64,000 nucleotides of DNA from Sordaria brevicollis (taxonomy: Eukaryota; Ascomycota; Sordariomycetes; Sordariales; Sordariaceae). This document shows, piece after piece, positions 21,553 to 31,451 of the stretch (position 1 is its first letter; each line of letters begins with the position of its first letter). Location of the stretch: the NCBI GenBank assembly GCA_033439795.1, contig JAUTDP010000006.1, positions 2,728,001 to 2,792,000 on the forward strand, read 5' to 3'. A program made the position numbers and the translations under genes. The notes under the pieces are model-generated. The model searched no databases, had not been told where the DNA came from, and worked only from the letters and a program-made list of their open reading frames with translations.

Positions 21553-24218
21553 TCTTCCTTTTTCGTTCTCGGTCTGTGCTTCTGTGCTGTGCTGCTGGGT
21601 GTTGCTAGTTGCTGACTGTGTGTGTCCCTGTTTTTTCCCGTCTTGTCTTCTGCTCTCTTTCGTTGTGTTCTACCGAGTCAAGCCGTGCGATCGCGAACTG
21701 CGTTGTTCTTCTCCTTCCAATGGTGGTTCCGTCAACATTTCACACCAGAAACAAACAATTCGAGAGAGCGGGATGAATGGCGAAATGGCCGATGATAAAG
21801 GTTGAAAAGAGAGAGAGAAAAAAAGAGGAAAGGGGGGAATCCAGTCCAGCATCCAGGGAATTGGATTGCCCGCAAAAGAGCCCGGAACCCGCTCGCGATC
21901 GCCATCCAAGCCCGACCAAGGCTCGTCTGTGGGTGCGTTGTTTGGGCTTGGCGGGCTTGGCGGGGCGGGCTGGACGCTGTGGGCGGCGCTGAACATTGCT
22001 GGAACGGGGCGGCAGTGACTGTTGCCGGGCGCCCACTGATACCACAGCGGGAAGTTCCCTTGAGGAAAGACATGCCAAGACATTTATATTCGCCCTTTGA
22101 TATTCCCTTTTTCGTCGGCTCTTTTCTTTTCTTCCTTTCAGGCTGGAGGCGGGCTGCTATTGCTTATTTGATTACCATTTTGCGGGATCGTCGCTCGCCC
22201 AGTCGTACAAACTCGAATTGCGGTGCCGGTTCGGGATTTCGCAGTGTCAGCAGTGTCAGGGCTTCGAAGTCGCCAAGGCCCTTGGTTGGTGATGAAACCC
22301 GCAAGGCACGCAACTCGGCAATGTGAACACGCGGTTTTCCTCTGATTAAAAGTCTTGGGCGCAACATCACGACCCTGCGACGATGCCGAATATGCGGCTT
22401 GCGGCCGGGTCTCTCAGGTTATGCTTTGGTGATGCTGTGCGACTTGGGACTGTCTCGTCCGGCAAAAGAGGAAGGATCGCTGTTCTAGTGACCAGTTGAG
22501 CGCCCGTACCTGCCGTTCGTTGACTTTGAAAGGTGGAGCCTGATCAAATTACCACTGCTGGTTAATTTTGGAAGGTGTGAAGGATTTTTCTCGCCTCAGT
22601 CCGGACCCATCCGCACTTGCCTCGACTGTCCGTTCGAAGTTGTCGCCGGCGACGGAAAGAACCAATTCTGGTCTTATCACTTCAAAGGCTACCACCCATT
22701 TCTGACTCGCACTCCTTGCGCAAGTCAAATTGTCGTCGAGTGTCTGGTCGCCGCCCGGACTCGAGCCTCCAGCACCGACGTGGATGGCGTCGTCCATCCC
22801 GTTCTGTTTTCGGCATAGCGTCCGCCAGCCCTACCCGGCCGGATCCGAGCTACGGTACATGCTCCCAAACTGCCGGGACGACGACATTGCCAGCATCAAA
22901 CACCATCAGGATCGCCATGGTTGACTAGTTGAGTCATTTGAACAGCGTCAAGTGGCCTCGTCAACTTCGCTTTGAGTCCATTCTCGACTGCTGATATCAC
23001 AGCCCATGTTACCGCACCGTGGCCGTGATATGGCTGCCCGACATCGCATCCGCCTGTTGCGCTTGGACCCAGCAAAGACACTCAGCAATATCCGTTGAGA
23101 TGCTAGTCGGAACCCACTCGGATTTCACAGGCTCGTCAACTGCGTGGTCGAGTATCGAGTTCACTCAGTCAATGCCGATATACACATTGTTTGACGATGA
23201 TGTTAAGGCCGCCAAAGCACCCTGCGGCCTCGGTTTCGCCAGAGCAAGATGCCGCCTCTCACAGTCACTACCTTTTGGTCGAGATGGCGGTTGACAAGGA
23301 GGTCTCCAGCCCCAAAAGACTTCCACCAACAGAGCAAGACACACGGACCCTGATTTCGGCGGCAAAATGTTCGTGTTACCTCATGAACAGTCTGTTCCAA
23401 CCTCTTGGGCGAGACCTAGCGACAGCCACACGAAACCGATATTCACCGGTGAGGTGAGGCGACACAAGCAGTGAACCATCTTTCAGACAATCTGCAGTGA
23501 ATCTGGGGATTTGGAAGCTTCTACATGAAACATCCTCAACGTCACTAGGCGATGCTGGTTCAAGTTCGACCAGGGTCGGCACATCATGGGCGCTCAGTCT
23601 CTCAGACGAGAATCCATTGCTGGGTGAACATATTGCGATGCTGCTGATTATCATTGAGCAAAAAGTGCAGCACTCGGGATACTATATGTAGGCACTCCAC
23701 GACAATGGCCGGCTGTTACAAAGTACGCATGTGCTATGTTAAGACCAAACGATCGGCAAGGGGTCGATAAGCCGCTCCAAACCACAAAGAGCCATGGATT
23801 GCAGGAACGCTGGCACGGAAGTCAAGTCTTTGTTTTTCACATTCATCCATTCCGGACACTCGCTCCTGAAGTTTGACACTTTCCGCCCCCAGCAAAACCT
23901 GGGCAGCAGACTGTCTCGTCATCCAAGACGGAAAGCGGGAGGACAAAACAGTCACAAGCATGACATGGCTCAACAGGCAGACACTGTAGCTCTGATGGCA
24001 GTCTCGTCAAAAGGGTGATAAGGTCAAGACTTGAGTATGCCGAGAAACAAGGTCGCACTTGGTCTGCTCCATCGTGATATCGCATACCCGGTCACCCCCG
24101 GATACTCACTGCCAACTTCCTCTCACCATCACCTAGTTAGAGAGAGGCCTCTGAGCCATTGTAGCTGACCCTCCTCATCAACTCCATGCACCTCAGCTAA
24201 TGTCACAGACAAAACAAA
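21553..24218. other. Shared upstream region of two divergent surface-protein genes
   Basis: About 2.7 kb between the start codons of the minus-strand gene (21552) and the plus-strand gene (24219), which share a cysteine module. No supported gene lies here. It should hold both promoters. Confidence 0.5.
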
Positions 24219-25934
24219 ATGTTCTTCCTAAAAAGCCGCCTCATGATAGCTGCGTCCTTAGCAGCCAGACTCATCCATCCAATCCTAGCAGCAGCATCTT
24301 CTGCCTCTTCTTCAGCACCGGCACCGATATTCCTCCCTGATCCAGTCATAGTACCATCTTCTTCAGCTTCTCCCAATGCATCACCGTTGCCCTCCTCTTC
24401 CTCGTCACCATCAACACCATCCTCAGCTCTAGCAGCCTTGTCTCTTTCTTCTTTATCCACATCCTCCTCGACTTCCTCTTTCTCTCCGACCTCTGTATCT
24501 CTCAAGACCAACACCATCGATCCGGTCGGCCCCCGGGTATCGGTGCTCGTAACAGTCACCATCAGTCTCGCCCTGCCCACCGTGCCATCTCGGACCATCA
24601 AATCAGCCACTGGCGGTGTTATTGACTCGCCAAGATATGTAGCCTCCCTCATCACCTCCGCGCCTCCAAACATCATGCACTACTGGGTAGAATGCCCCAG
24701 TAGCGTCAAGCCGACCGAGTGCGGTGTGCATACGGGCATGGACGTGTGGGAAATGAAGAACAGTTATGAGTTCAGCATGACTATTCGCGCCGACGATGCA
24801 ATTCAGCAGAAATACTGGTATGTTTCCTCAAGATCCAGAGCTTGAATTAGTGACGATAACGATACTGACGGACAACAAAACAGGTCCATGCGTCAATTCT
24901 GCACCCTCAACTCTCCCTCCTGGACATGCACCAACGTCGTCAACGACTCCGCGGAGAAGGTCACGTACGCCTCGTCCCGGTACAGGGAACTCCTGCTGGC
25001 AGTCGAGTTGACGACGGCCATTACACAAGGACAGGACGCCCTTCCACCCTTGACGGTCACGGCAACCATCACTAACTCTATTTCGTCCGCGTCAAACACT
25101 ACTACCACTACAAGCATCAACTACTCATCAACAACCGTCATTCCGCTTCACTTCCCCATCGTCACCAAAGATGCCAAAGACAAGGATATACACTGGGGCG
25201 CTGAGCTTGTTACTGTCGATAGCTCGGAAGTAACTACCTACATGGTCAAATGCATCGACCCCAAAAAGGCCGCCATCAAGGATTGTGAGAGTTTCTATCG
25301 GGGTGGGATAACGGTTATGACGGGGCCGACGATGTACGGGTACGGGTTTAGTTATTCTGTTAGTTCTGTTGATGAGTGGTATGTATCCCTTCTTTAAACC
25401 CGTCCGTTTATGATCTCCCTTCTCCTCCGCTATCTGTACGCTCCTCCTATCTATCTTTCTACCACTTCTCTTCCCTTCCCATCCCTCTTCACCACCCTGT
25501 TTCTCTTTCCCCTTTCCTTCCCCTTTACGCTCCCCTGCTTCCTTCCTCGCGGGATCTTTGTATCTGGAACAGACAAACTAACTACTCAAAGGCACACAAA
25601 AAACTACCAATGCACCCATCCCCCCTCCTCTCTCCTTGCAAACAGTCAAGACGACATAGGCAAATGTACATCCATCTACGGCCCCACCTTGTCTCCCACC
25701 ACCATGGTGACGACGAGTGTCACCAGCATGAGCGCCAGTTTGGCGAATACCACGCCTGTTACGGTAACGGAGGGGGCGTGGATGTTGAGCCCCATGGCAA
25801 CGGAGGGGAAGGCGAGAGAGGGAGGTGCGGTGGCATTGGATCCGAGGTGGCGGGTAGAGATGGGGGATGTTGGGGTTGTATTCTTCGCGGGATTGGTGGG
25901 TGTGGTGGTGGGAGTTTTGGGAGTGCTTTTGTGA
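24219..25934 (+). CDS. Secreted, probably GPI-anchored protein with two cysteine modules
   Basis: Exons are 24219-24817, 24884-25378 and 25646-25934, giving 460 residues. Both introns are phase 2 and use the same donor context TG|GTATGT. Intron 1 is 66 nt with CTGAC and ACAG; intron 2 is 267 nt, very pyrimidine-rich, with CTAAC and ACAG. The start gives a signal peptide (MFFLKSRLMIAASLAARL), then a long Ser/Pro/Ala-rich stretch. Module 1 includes HYWVECPSSVKPTECGV and FCTLNSPSWTC; module 2 includes TTYMVKCIDPKKAAIKDC and IGKCTSIYG. A Thr/Asn-rich linker (residues about 270-300) separates them and offers N-glycosylation sites. The C-terminal VGVVFFAGLVGVVVGVLGVL is a GPI signal. Biochemical function is unknown. 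It is related to the divergent neighbour at 20388-21552. Confidence 0.85.
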
Positions 25935-26098
25935 GTTGTAGGTTTTGTCGTGAGCGGCAAATTTATTTCGCGATATTCGATTATGATCATTCTTCCACTT
26001 GGGAGCGGGATGTCAAAATGCTAGAACGCGGACAGTGGTGTGAGAATAGGGTATCATATTCATCGTCCTTCCTCCTAACAACTTCTTCCCTAAATCCA

Positions 26099-26635
26099 TC
26101 ACCCTCGGTCTCCTCTCCCACCTCCTCCACCACCACCACCACCAAACGACCCTCCTCCTCCAAAACCACCTCCACCACCGAATGATCCAGCCCCTCCCCC
26201 AAAGGATCCAAATCTCCCTCCCGCTCCTCCAGCTCCTCCAGCTCCTCCAGCTGCACCACCGCCATACGACCCAAACCTACTCCCCCCTCCATACGACCCT
26301 CCAGCACCCAACGACCCAAACCTCCCTCCTCCAGCGCCAGCTGCACCACCACCAAAAGACCCGAATCGGCTTGCTGATCCCGAAGCACTTACACCACCAA
26401 AAGACATAACAGACGCAGACGCAGACGCAGACGTACTCGCAACCCCAAACCCAGCAGCCGACACTCCCGCTTCATTCGTCCCAGCAGCGGTCGTATCGCC
26501 CCCACCGTCCCCATTGTCCCCAACGCCCGCTACTCCACCAGTATTGTCACCACCGTCGTTACCACCATAAGCGCTATTCGTCGTCATGTCATCGTAGTTC
26601 ATGCTCGAATCGGCTCGATCCGGGCGCCACCGTCC
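26099..26635 (-). other. In-frame Gly-rich extension behind the MscL-like stop codon
   Basis: The frame directly downstream of the MscL-like TAG (26638-26636) stays open for 178 codons to 26099. It contains an internal ATG at 26602 and repeated RFGSFGGG, GGSYGGG and GGAGGAGGAGG blocks. It could be a readthrough tail, a separate small gene starting at 26602, or simply open because low-complexity GGN DNA rarely forms stops. Overlapping frames on both strands are also open here, which weakens the case for coding. Confidence 0.35.
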
Positions 26636-27855
26636 CTATCGGGAGTTGCCAGCTCCGGGGGTGGTGGTGCCGCCTGGGGTGGCGCCGGGGGTGGAGGTAC
26701 CGGTTGGGTTGGGGATGGGTTGTCGGTGTTGGAGGTGATGGCTGAGAAGGATGTCTTCCCGGCCGTCGAGCCAGGAGGTGCAGTTTATGCAGCGGATTGA
26801 CTTTTTGTTTGTTAGCTACCTAGGTATGGGATGGTGGAAGGAAGGAAAGTAAGGAGAGAGGCAAGAAGGTAGGGGGGCAGGGGGGTCGGTATCGAAGGGG
26901 GACAGCAGATGAATCGTGGACTAAGATGAGAGAAAAGGCCAGGAAAAGGGAACAACCAGGATAGAAAGTTGGGGGAGGGAAAGGGTGGAAGGGCAAAGAA
27001 GGGATGGTGGGCATGAAAGAGAAGGGGGAAAGAAAAGGTAGACTCACGTTAATATTCACAAACTTGCAACAATACTGACACCTAACCGTCTTCTTGATGA
27101 TCGGATCCTTGCTCATCCACTGATAAATCGACGCAATGCTATACAGCGAGAAGCCGACGCCCATAAAGTTGAGGAGGCGGTTCATGAAGAATCTGTTTTC
27201 TGTGTTAGCCAGCCATCTCCCTCCCATCTATTTCCTCCTTTTTGCCCTTCTCTTTTCCCCCCTTTCCCCTCCCTCCTCTTTCCCATCTATCTCTTTTCCT
27301 TCCCTCCCCTTCCCTCCCCTCCCCTTCCCTCCCCTTCCCGTCCCTTCCCCTTCCCTTATCAAACCAAAGAAAAGAAGAAGAAAAAATTAACATACCCATA
27401 AGCCATAACAACCGCGCCATCCGCCTGCGCCTGTTTAAGCGTGTTATACCCTTCCTCCGGATGATTCGCCCCGGACCTCAAAACCGCAAATTTCTCTTCC
27501 AAGTTTTTGTTTAGCGGCAACAGTACCGAGATGGGAGGGAGAACAATGTCGGAGACGAAGGAGGTGACGAGGGCTGTGAACATTGTTGCTAGGCTTTTGG
27601 AGTATCGTATGTAAGTTACTGGTTTTTGGAGACTGGGGGGGATGGGTGGAACTGGAGGAGAAAGGGGGATATGGGGAGGGGACATGGGAACAAGTACATC
27701 AAACCAAAAGCAATCTCAAGCACATTCCCCTGAAATGCAAAATCGACAAAGTCTTCCCATAAGCGAACGACTCGTCGGCGGTTACGGTTGAGTAAGTCAT
27801 CTTCTTCGTCGTGGTCGTAGACGGAGACGGGGGTGTCTTCTTCTAGTCTTGGCAT
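26636..27855 (-). CDS. MscL-like mechanosensitive channel with a C-terminal CxxC zinc-ribbon-like domain
   Basis: MscL-type proteins form pentameric membrane pores opened by membrane tension; fungal relatives are poorly studied. Four exons are read: 27855-27698, 27593-27396, 27192-27048 and 26800-26636, giving 221 residues. The frame is kept at every junction. The start follows from MPRLEEDTPV. An acidic N terminus precedes DFVDFAFQGNVLEIAFGLIL, the MscL first helix, and VTSFVSDIVLPPISVLLP follows. A loop of about 35 residues leads to the second helix (NFMGVGFSLYSIASIYQW). The C terminus has CQYC and CINC pairs, as in fungal members, replacing the bacterial helical bundle. Intron 3 has a CTAAC branch site; intron 2 is a strong polypurine run. 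The TAG is followed by an open Gly-rich frame. Confidence 0.88.
27230..27360 (-). repeat. Polypurine/polypyrimidine tract inside an intron
   Basis: Within intron 2 of the MscL-like gene, about 130 bp are almost pure pyrimidine on the plus strand, built from imperfect CCCTTCC units (27297-27357). The transcript therefore carries a long purine run inside the intron, which is unusual because fungal introns tend to be pyrimidine-rich near the acceptor. Confidence 0.8.
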
Positions 27856-29100
27856 GGTGTTTGCCGTGTTGTGTTCCTCTGTCAATGTGGGGGAATATGG
27901 TGGTGTAATTCGAGATCCGGCCAGTGGGTGAGTGATGATGGATGTGCCAGTGTGTGAGGAATGACCAGCATTCAAACTTGACGAAACGAAAAGAAAGGAA
28001 AAAGAACAGCTTCGGTGAATATGAGGAATGGGATGATCCTGTCTTATTCTTTCTCTAAAGTCGATCGAGCGGGGAGTCGGAGGTTCGAGGTGAGGAGAGA
28101 GATAAAGTATGGAGACGGGGTCGCAAGCACGCGATGTCCCAAAGCGGTATAGAACAGAGACGTCACTGGCACACACGCGGCCGGCCACCCGGGGCCAGAC
28201 AAATCCCCTCACAAGCGTGACAAGTGAGCCAGCCGTTGGGTTGGACGCAACTCGCTCCGATCTTTTTTTGACGACAACGACTTGACGATACCAAACCAGC
28301 CAACGAATCTTGCATTTGCGCTTGTTTCACACGCTACCATCAAATCTGTCACAATTTCTCGGCTTACCATTTGTGGTTAACGATGGCACAACTCACCAGT
28401 CAGTCTCTTTGGTTTTCTTATCACGACCATCGTAGGACAAGTTGTTCTTGGGTCGCAATTGAGGGGAAACGTCAAGTAAACTAGGTTGGCGATGGGGTCA
28501 GATAAACATCCCCACTTGGGTTTATGCACAAACGAACGCTCGACACAATGCAAGTAGATCAAGTGGATATAAACCGGGGGGTGATCTGTTGCAGATCTAA
28601 CCACCAACAAGAGCGAAAAGCGAAGAGACAACGCAGCAAGACACCTTCGACCCCATGTATGGAACCATGCGAGAGGTCCTTTTTATGCGAAGTTAAAGAG
28701 ACGTCAACAATCAGCGGATCCCCAGGTTCGAGAGCAATCAGGAAATGGTCAAGGATGAACCTCTCGGGAGGACGATCATAAGCGGAGAAGGCCACGTTTG
28801 CGGCTGCGGCGCGACAAGCGGCTTCGGACACCGGGCCTGCGTTGATGCGCATGTTAAAGCACGTTGGAGGAGACGCGGAACATCAGGAAAAGAAACGACG
28901 AGATGGTTCAAATGTCATGTGTCATTGTCCTCATAACCAAAAACAAAAAAAGGAAGAAGCGCCAAAGCTATCAATACATATAGGGTATGCTGCGAGAGTG
29001 GTATATGCTAGCCAACAAATCAGGCACCTCTAGAGAGAAACACCCCTAAATCAGAAAAAAAACTACCAAACCAGTATGCGACCACCATTTTCTTTTTTGT
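27856..29100. other. Intergenic region upstream of the MscL-like gene
   Basis: About 1.2 kb that should contain the channel gene's promoter and the 3' flank of the nitronate monooxygenase-family gene. The only open frame of note is a minus-strand one at 28559-28852, listed separately. Confidence 0.45.
28559..28852 (-). CDS. Doubtful small open reading frame, 97 codons
   Basis: The frame begins with ATG (28852-28850) and reads an Ala-rich start followed by RFILDHFLIALEPGDPLIVD, which looks somewhat protein-like. It lies on the same strand as, and just downstream of, the nitronate monooxygenase-family gene. No family is recognised, and it may be chance or part of that gene's 3' UTR. Confidence 0.2.
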   Translation of the reverse strand: MRINAGPVSEAACRAAAANVAFSAYDRPPERFILDHFLIALEPGDPLIVDVSLTSHKKDLSHGSIHGVEGVLLRCLFAFRSCWWLDLQQITPRFIST

Positions 29101-30406
29101 TTAGAGCTTGGCAGGGACAGTGATCTGGGAGTTGCCCTTGCGGATGACGGCAACAGCGTCGTTGATGAACTCGTCAACAATCTGCTTGGCGTTCTTCTTC
29201 TCATTGCAGACAGCAGCGCACTGGCCCATGAGGAAGGGCTGGAAGTGGTCGAGGAGGTCATCGACATCGACCTCGTCGCTGCCGTTCTCGGCCTTGTAGG
29301 CATCCTTCATGGCCTTGGGGATCTCGGCGGCGCCCGACATGAGCTTGTCAATGTCGGACTCGTAGGGGAGCTTGCCCTTGGAGGTGAGGTCCTTGATCTC
29401 CTGAGCGCGCTCGGTCTCCCAGTTCTCAATGTAGGGGTTCTTGCGGACGCGGAGGGGGCGGCCGGTGAAGATGAGGGTGCGGATGGTGTCGGAGAAGCTG
29501 GCGGTGCGGACAGCCTCCTTGTGGGCCTCGGAGGCACCGGCCTCCTCGGAGAGGACGAAGCGGGTACCAACCCAGACGGCGGAAGCGCCCATCATGAGGG
29601 CGGAGGCGAGAAGGGGACCGCTGTGGATACCACCGGCAGCGACAACGAGGACCTCCTTCTTGGTGAGGGGGGAGATGGCACCCTTGCAGGCCTCAACGAC
29701 GGCGGGGATGAGGACGGTGGTGGCAATGTCACCGGTGTGGCCACCACCCTCACCACCCTGGGCGCAGATGATGTCGACACCGAGGTCGAGGCACTTCTTG
29801 ACGTGCTTGGGGTGGCCAATCATGTTCATGTAGACGATGCCGTTGGCGTGGAGCTTGTCGACAACGTGCTTGGGGGGGACACCGACGGCGGAGACGAAGA
29901 GCTTGGCGCCGGACTCGATGATGATGTCGATGAGCTCGTTGAGCTTGCCCTTGGTGTAGTCGTAGCTGTTGTTGACCACAGATTAGCTAGAATTCGCCAG
30001 GGAGTCTGTTGGGGGAAACCTACTTGGTCTTGCGAGCGTTACCACCGACCTGGGGAAGGAGGAGATCGACACCGAAAGGAGCGTTCTTGTCGTTAAGGTG
30101 GGACTTGAGCTCCTCGATCTGGTCGCGAAGCATGTCGGGAGTGTAGTTGATACCACCGAGGACACCGAGACCACCGGCGTTGGTGACGGCAGCAGCCAGC
30201 TTGGGGCCGGCGGCGACGTTCATACCAGCCAAGAAGATGGGGTGGTTGATCTTGAAAAGATCGGTGATGGGGGTGCGGATCTGCTCTGTGGAGGGGCATT
30301 GTGTTAGTGACTGCCATAAAGGATGCGCCCACGATGCGATCATGGGAATGCGATGCGCTGTGTTGGAAAGGGAGAAGGACAGAGGACACTTACGAGGAGA
30401 GGCCAT
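29101..30406 (-). CDS. Nitronate monooxygenase / 2-nitropropane dioxygenase family flavoenzyme
   Basis: Members of this FMN-dependent TIM-barrel family oxidise alkyl nitronates such as propionate 3-nitronate and protect against them. The gene has a tiny first exon (30406-30394, MASP), a 108-nt intron (GTAAGTG...ACAG), exon 2 (30285-30024), a 58-nt intron with a CTAAT branch site, and exon 3 (29965-29101), giving 379 residues. Motifs are NHPIFLAGMNVAAGPKLAAA at the N terminus, NAGGLGVLGGINYTP, AQGGEGGGHTGDIATTVLIP for phosphate binding and VVAAGGIHSGPLLASALMMG for the FMN site, then AVWVGTRFVLSEEA. Codon use is strongly biased to C-ending codons, which suggests high expression. No targeting signal is evident, so it is probably cytosolic. 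The exact substrate is unknown. It is not the classical Neurospora ncd-2 product as I remember it. Confidence 0.92.
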
Positions 30407-31451
30407 TTTGAAGAATGTGAATATGTGCTAACTACTAAACAACAACAGTGGTATCGCTTGCAAGAACCAAAAGAGATGAGGACGCGAGGAAGAAGACTGG
30501 AGCAAAAAAGGACACAACAAAGGGCGGATGGTGATGGTGTTTTGAATGGAATCGGACTCGAAGAATGGTCAGGTGTTCGGGGGATCTTGAATGCCCAGCT
30601 GGGGCCAAGGTTGCGAGGACCTTGGAGGCGTCGTTGGCCAGACATGTGCCGAGGTTCCCTGTCGTGGGGGACGCTAGTCCGTTTCCAGGCACCATGACAG
30701 CGTCTGGGATCCTTTGCCAGCGGGGCCGTCGTGCGGAGGTGTGCGACCTCCCGGCGCTGTACCGAGGCACCGACTACCGTTTTCCTGTACAGAGAATGGG
30801 GGATGCCGATGGTAGCCAGGAAGATTTGGGTTGTGAATTCGTGATGGGATGTTGTTGTTGTAACGATTTAGAACATTTTCGAGAACAGTGACGGATATAC
30901 AGAGTTTCTGCGGTGTCTACTAATGCCATCTAATACTGCAATAGGCATGCAGACTCGACACTGACGGGCATCAAATGTCAAACACACGAGGCATGCGCGT
31001 CGAGTCCACGTTGTGTAGAAGCATCGTCACAAAACAATAAATTGTAGCCCCATCCCCCATCCACAACCAGCACCCATCTGCCACCCCATCTTCCCGCTCC
31101 TTCATTGAAAAGGGAACCTGGTCAGGGTCTTCGGAGAAAGTTCGACCCCAGATTTCTCAAACAAGTGTTGTGGAACCATCCCCCAATGCACCATCGTTTA
31201 AAAGATGTTGGTGCCGACGACGACCTCGGAGCTGAAAATGCGGCGGACGGCGTGTCTAACCAAAAGGGTTCTCAATTGCGGGCGAACCTCCAAGAAGTTG
31301 AGCCGCAAACCTTCCCACGACACAAACCCTAACCCTCTCCCCGCTTGACGCCATCGCCTGCGTCAGTGCACCTGCCTCTGCAATCTTCAGACGAAAAAAG
31401 ACCCCACCAAAATTATCACAGATTGGAGTCATTCCTCAGCCCTACCACAGC
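30407..31451. promoter_or_regulatory. Divergent promoter region between the flavoenzyme and folate genes
   Basis: About 1.05 kb separates the start codons of two divergently transcribed genes (30406 minus, 31452 plus), so both promoters must lie here. Apart from the telomere-like motif at 31324-31336 I see no clear binding site. Confidence 0.5.
31324..31336 (+). promoter_or_regulatory. Telobox-like motif AAACCCTAACCCT
   Basis: The motif contains nearly two units of the fungal telomere repeat (CCCTAA) and lies about 115 bp before the folate gene's ATG. Such motifs in fungal promoters can bind Myb-type telobox factors. With only one site, chance is possible. Confidence 0.3.

Noticed and set aside
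29245..30096. 283-codon plus-strand frame
   Set aside because: It is the shadow of the C-ending-codon-biased nitronate monooxygenase-family gene on the opposite strand.
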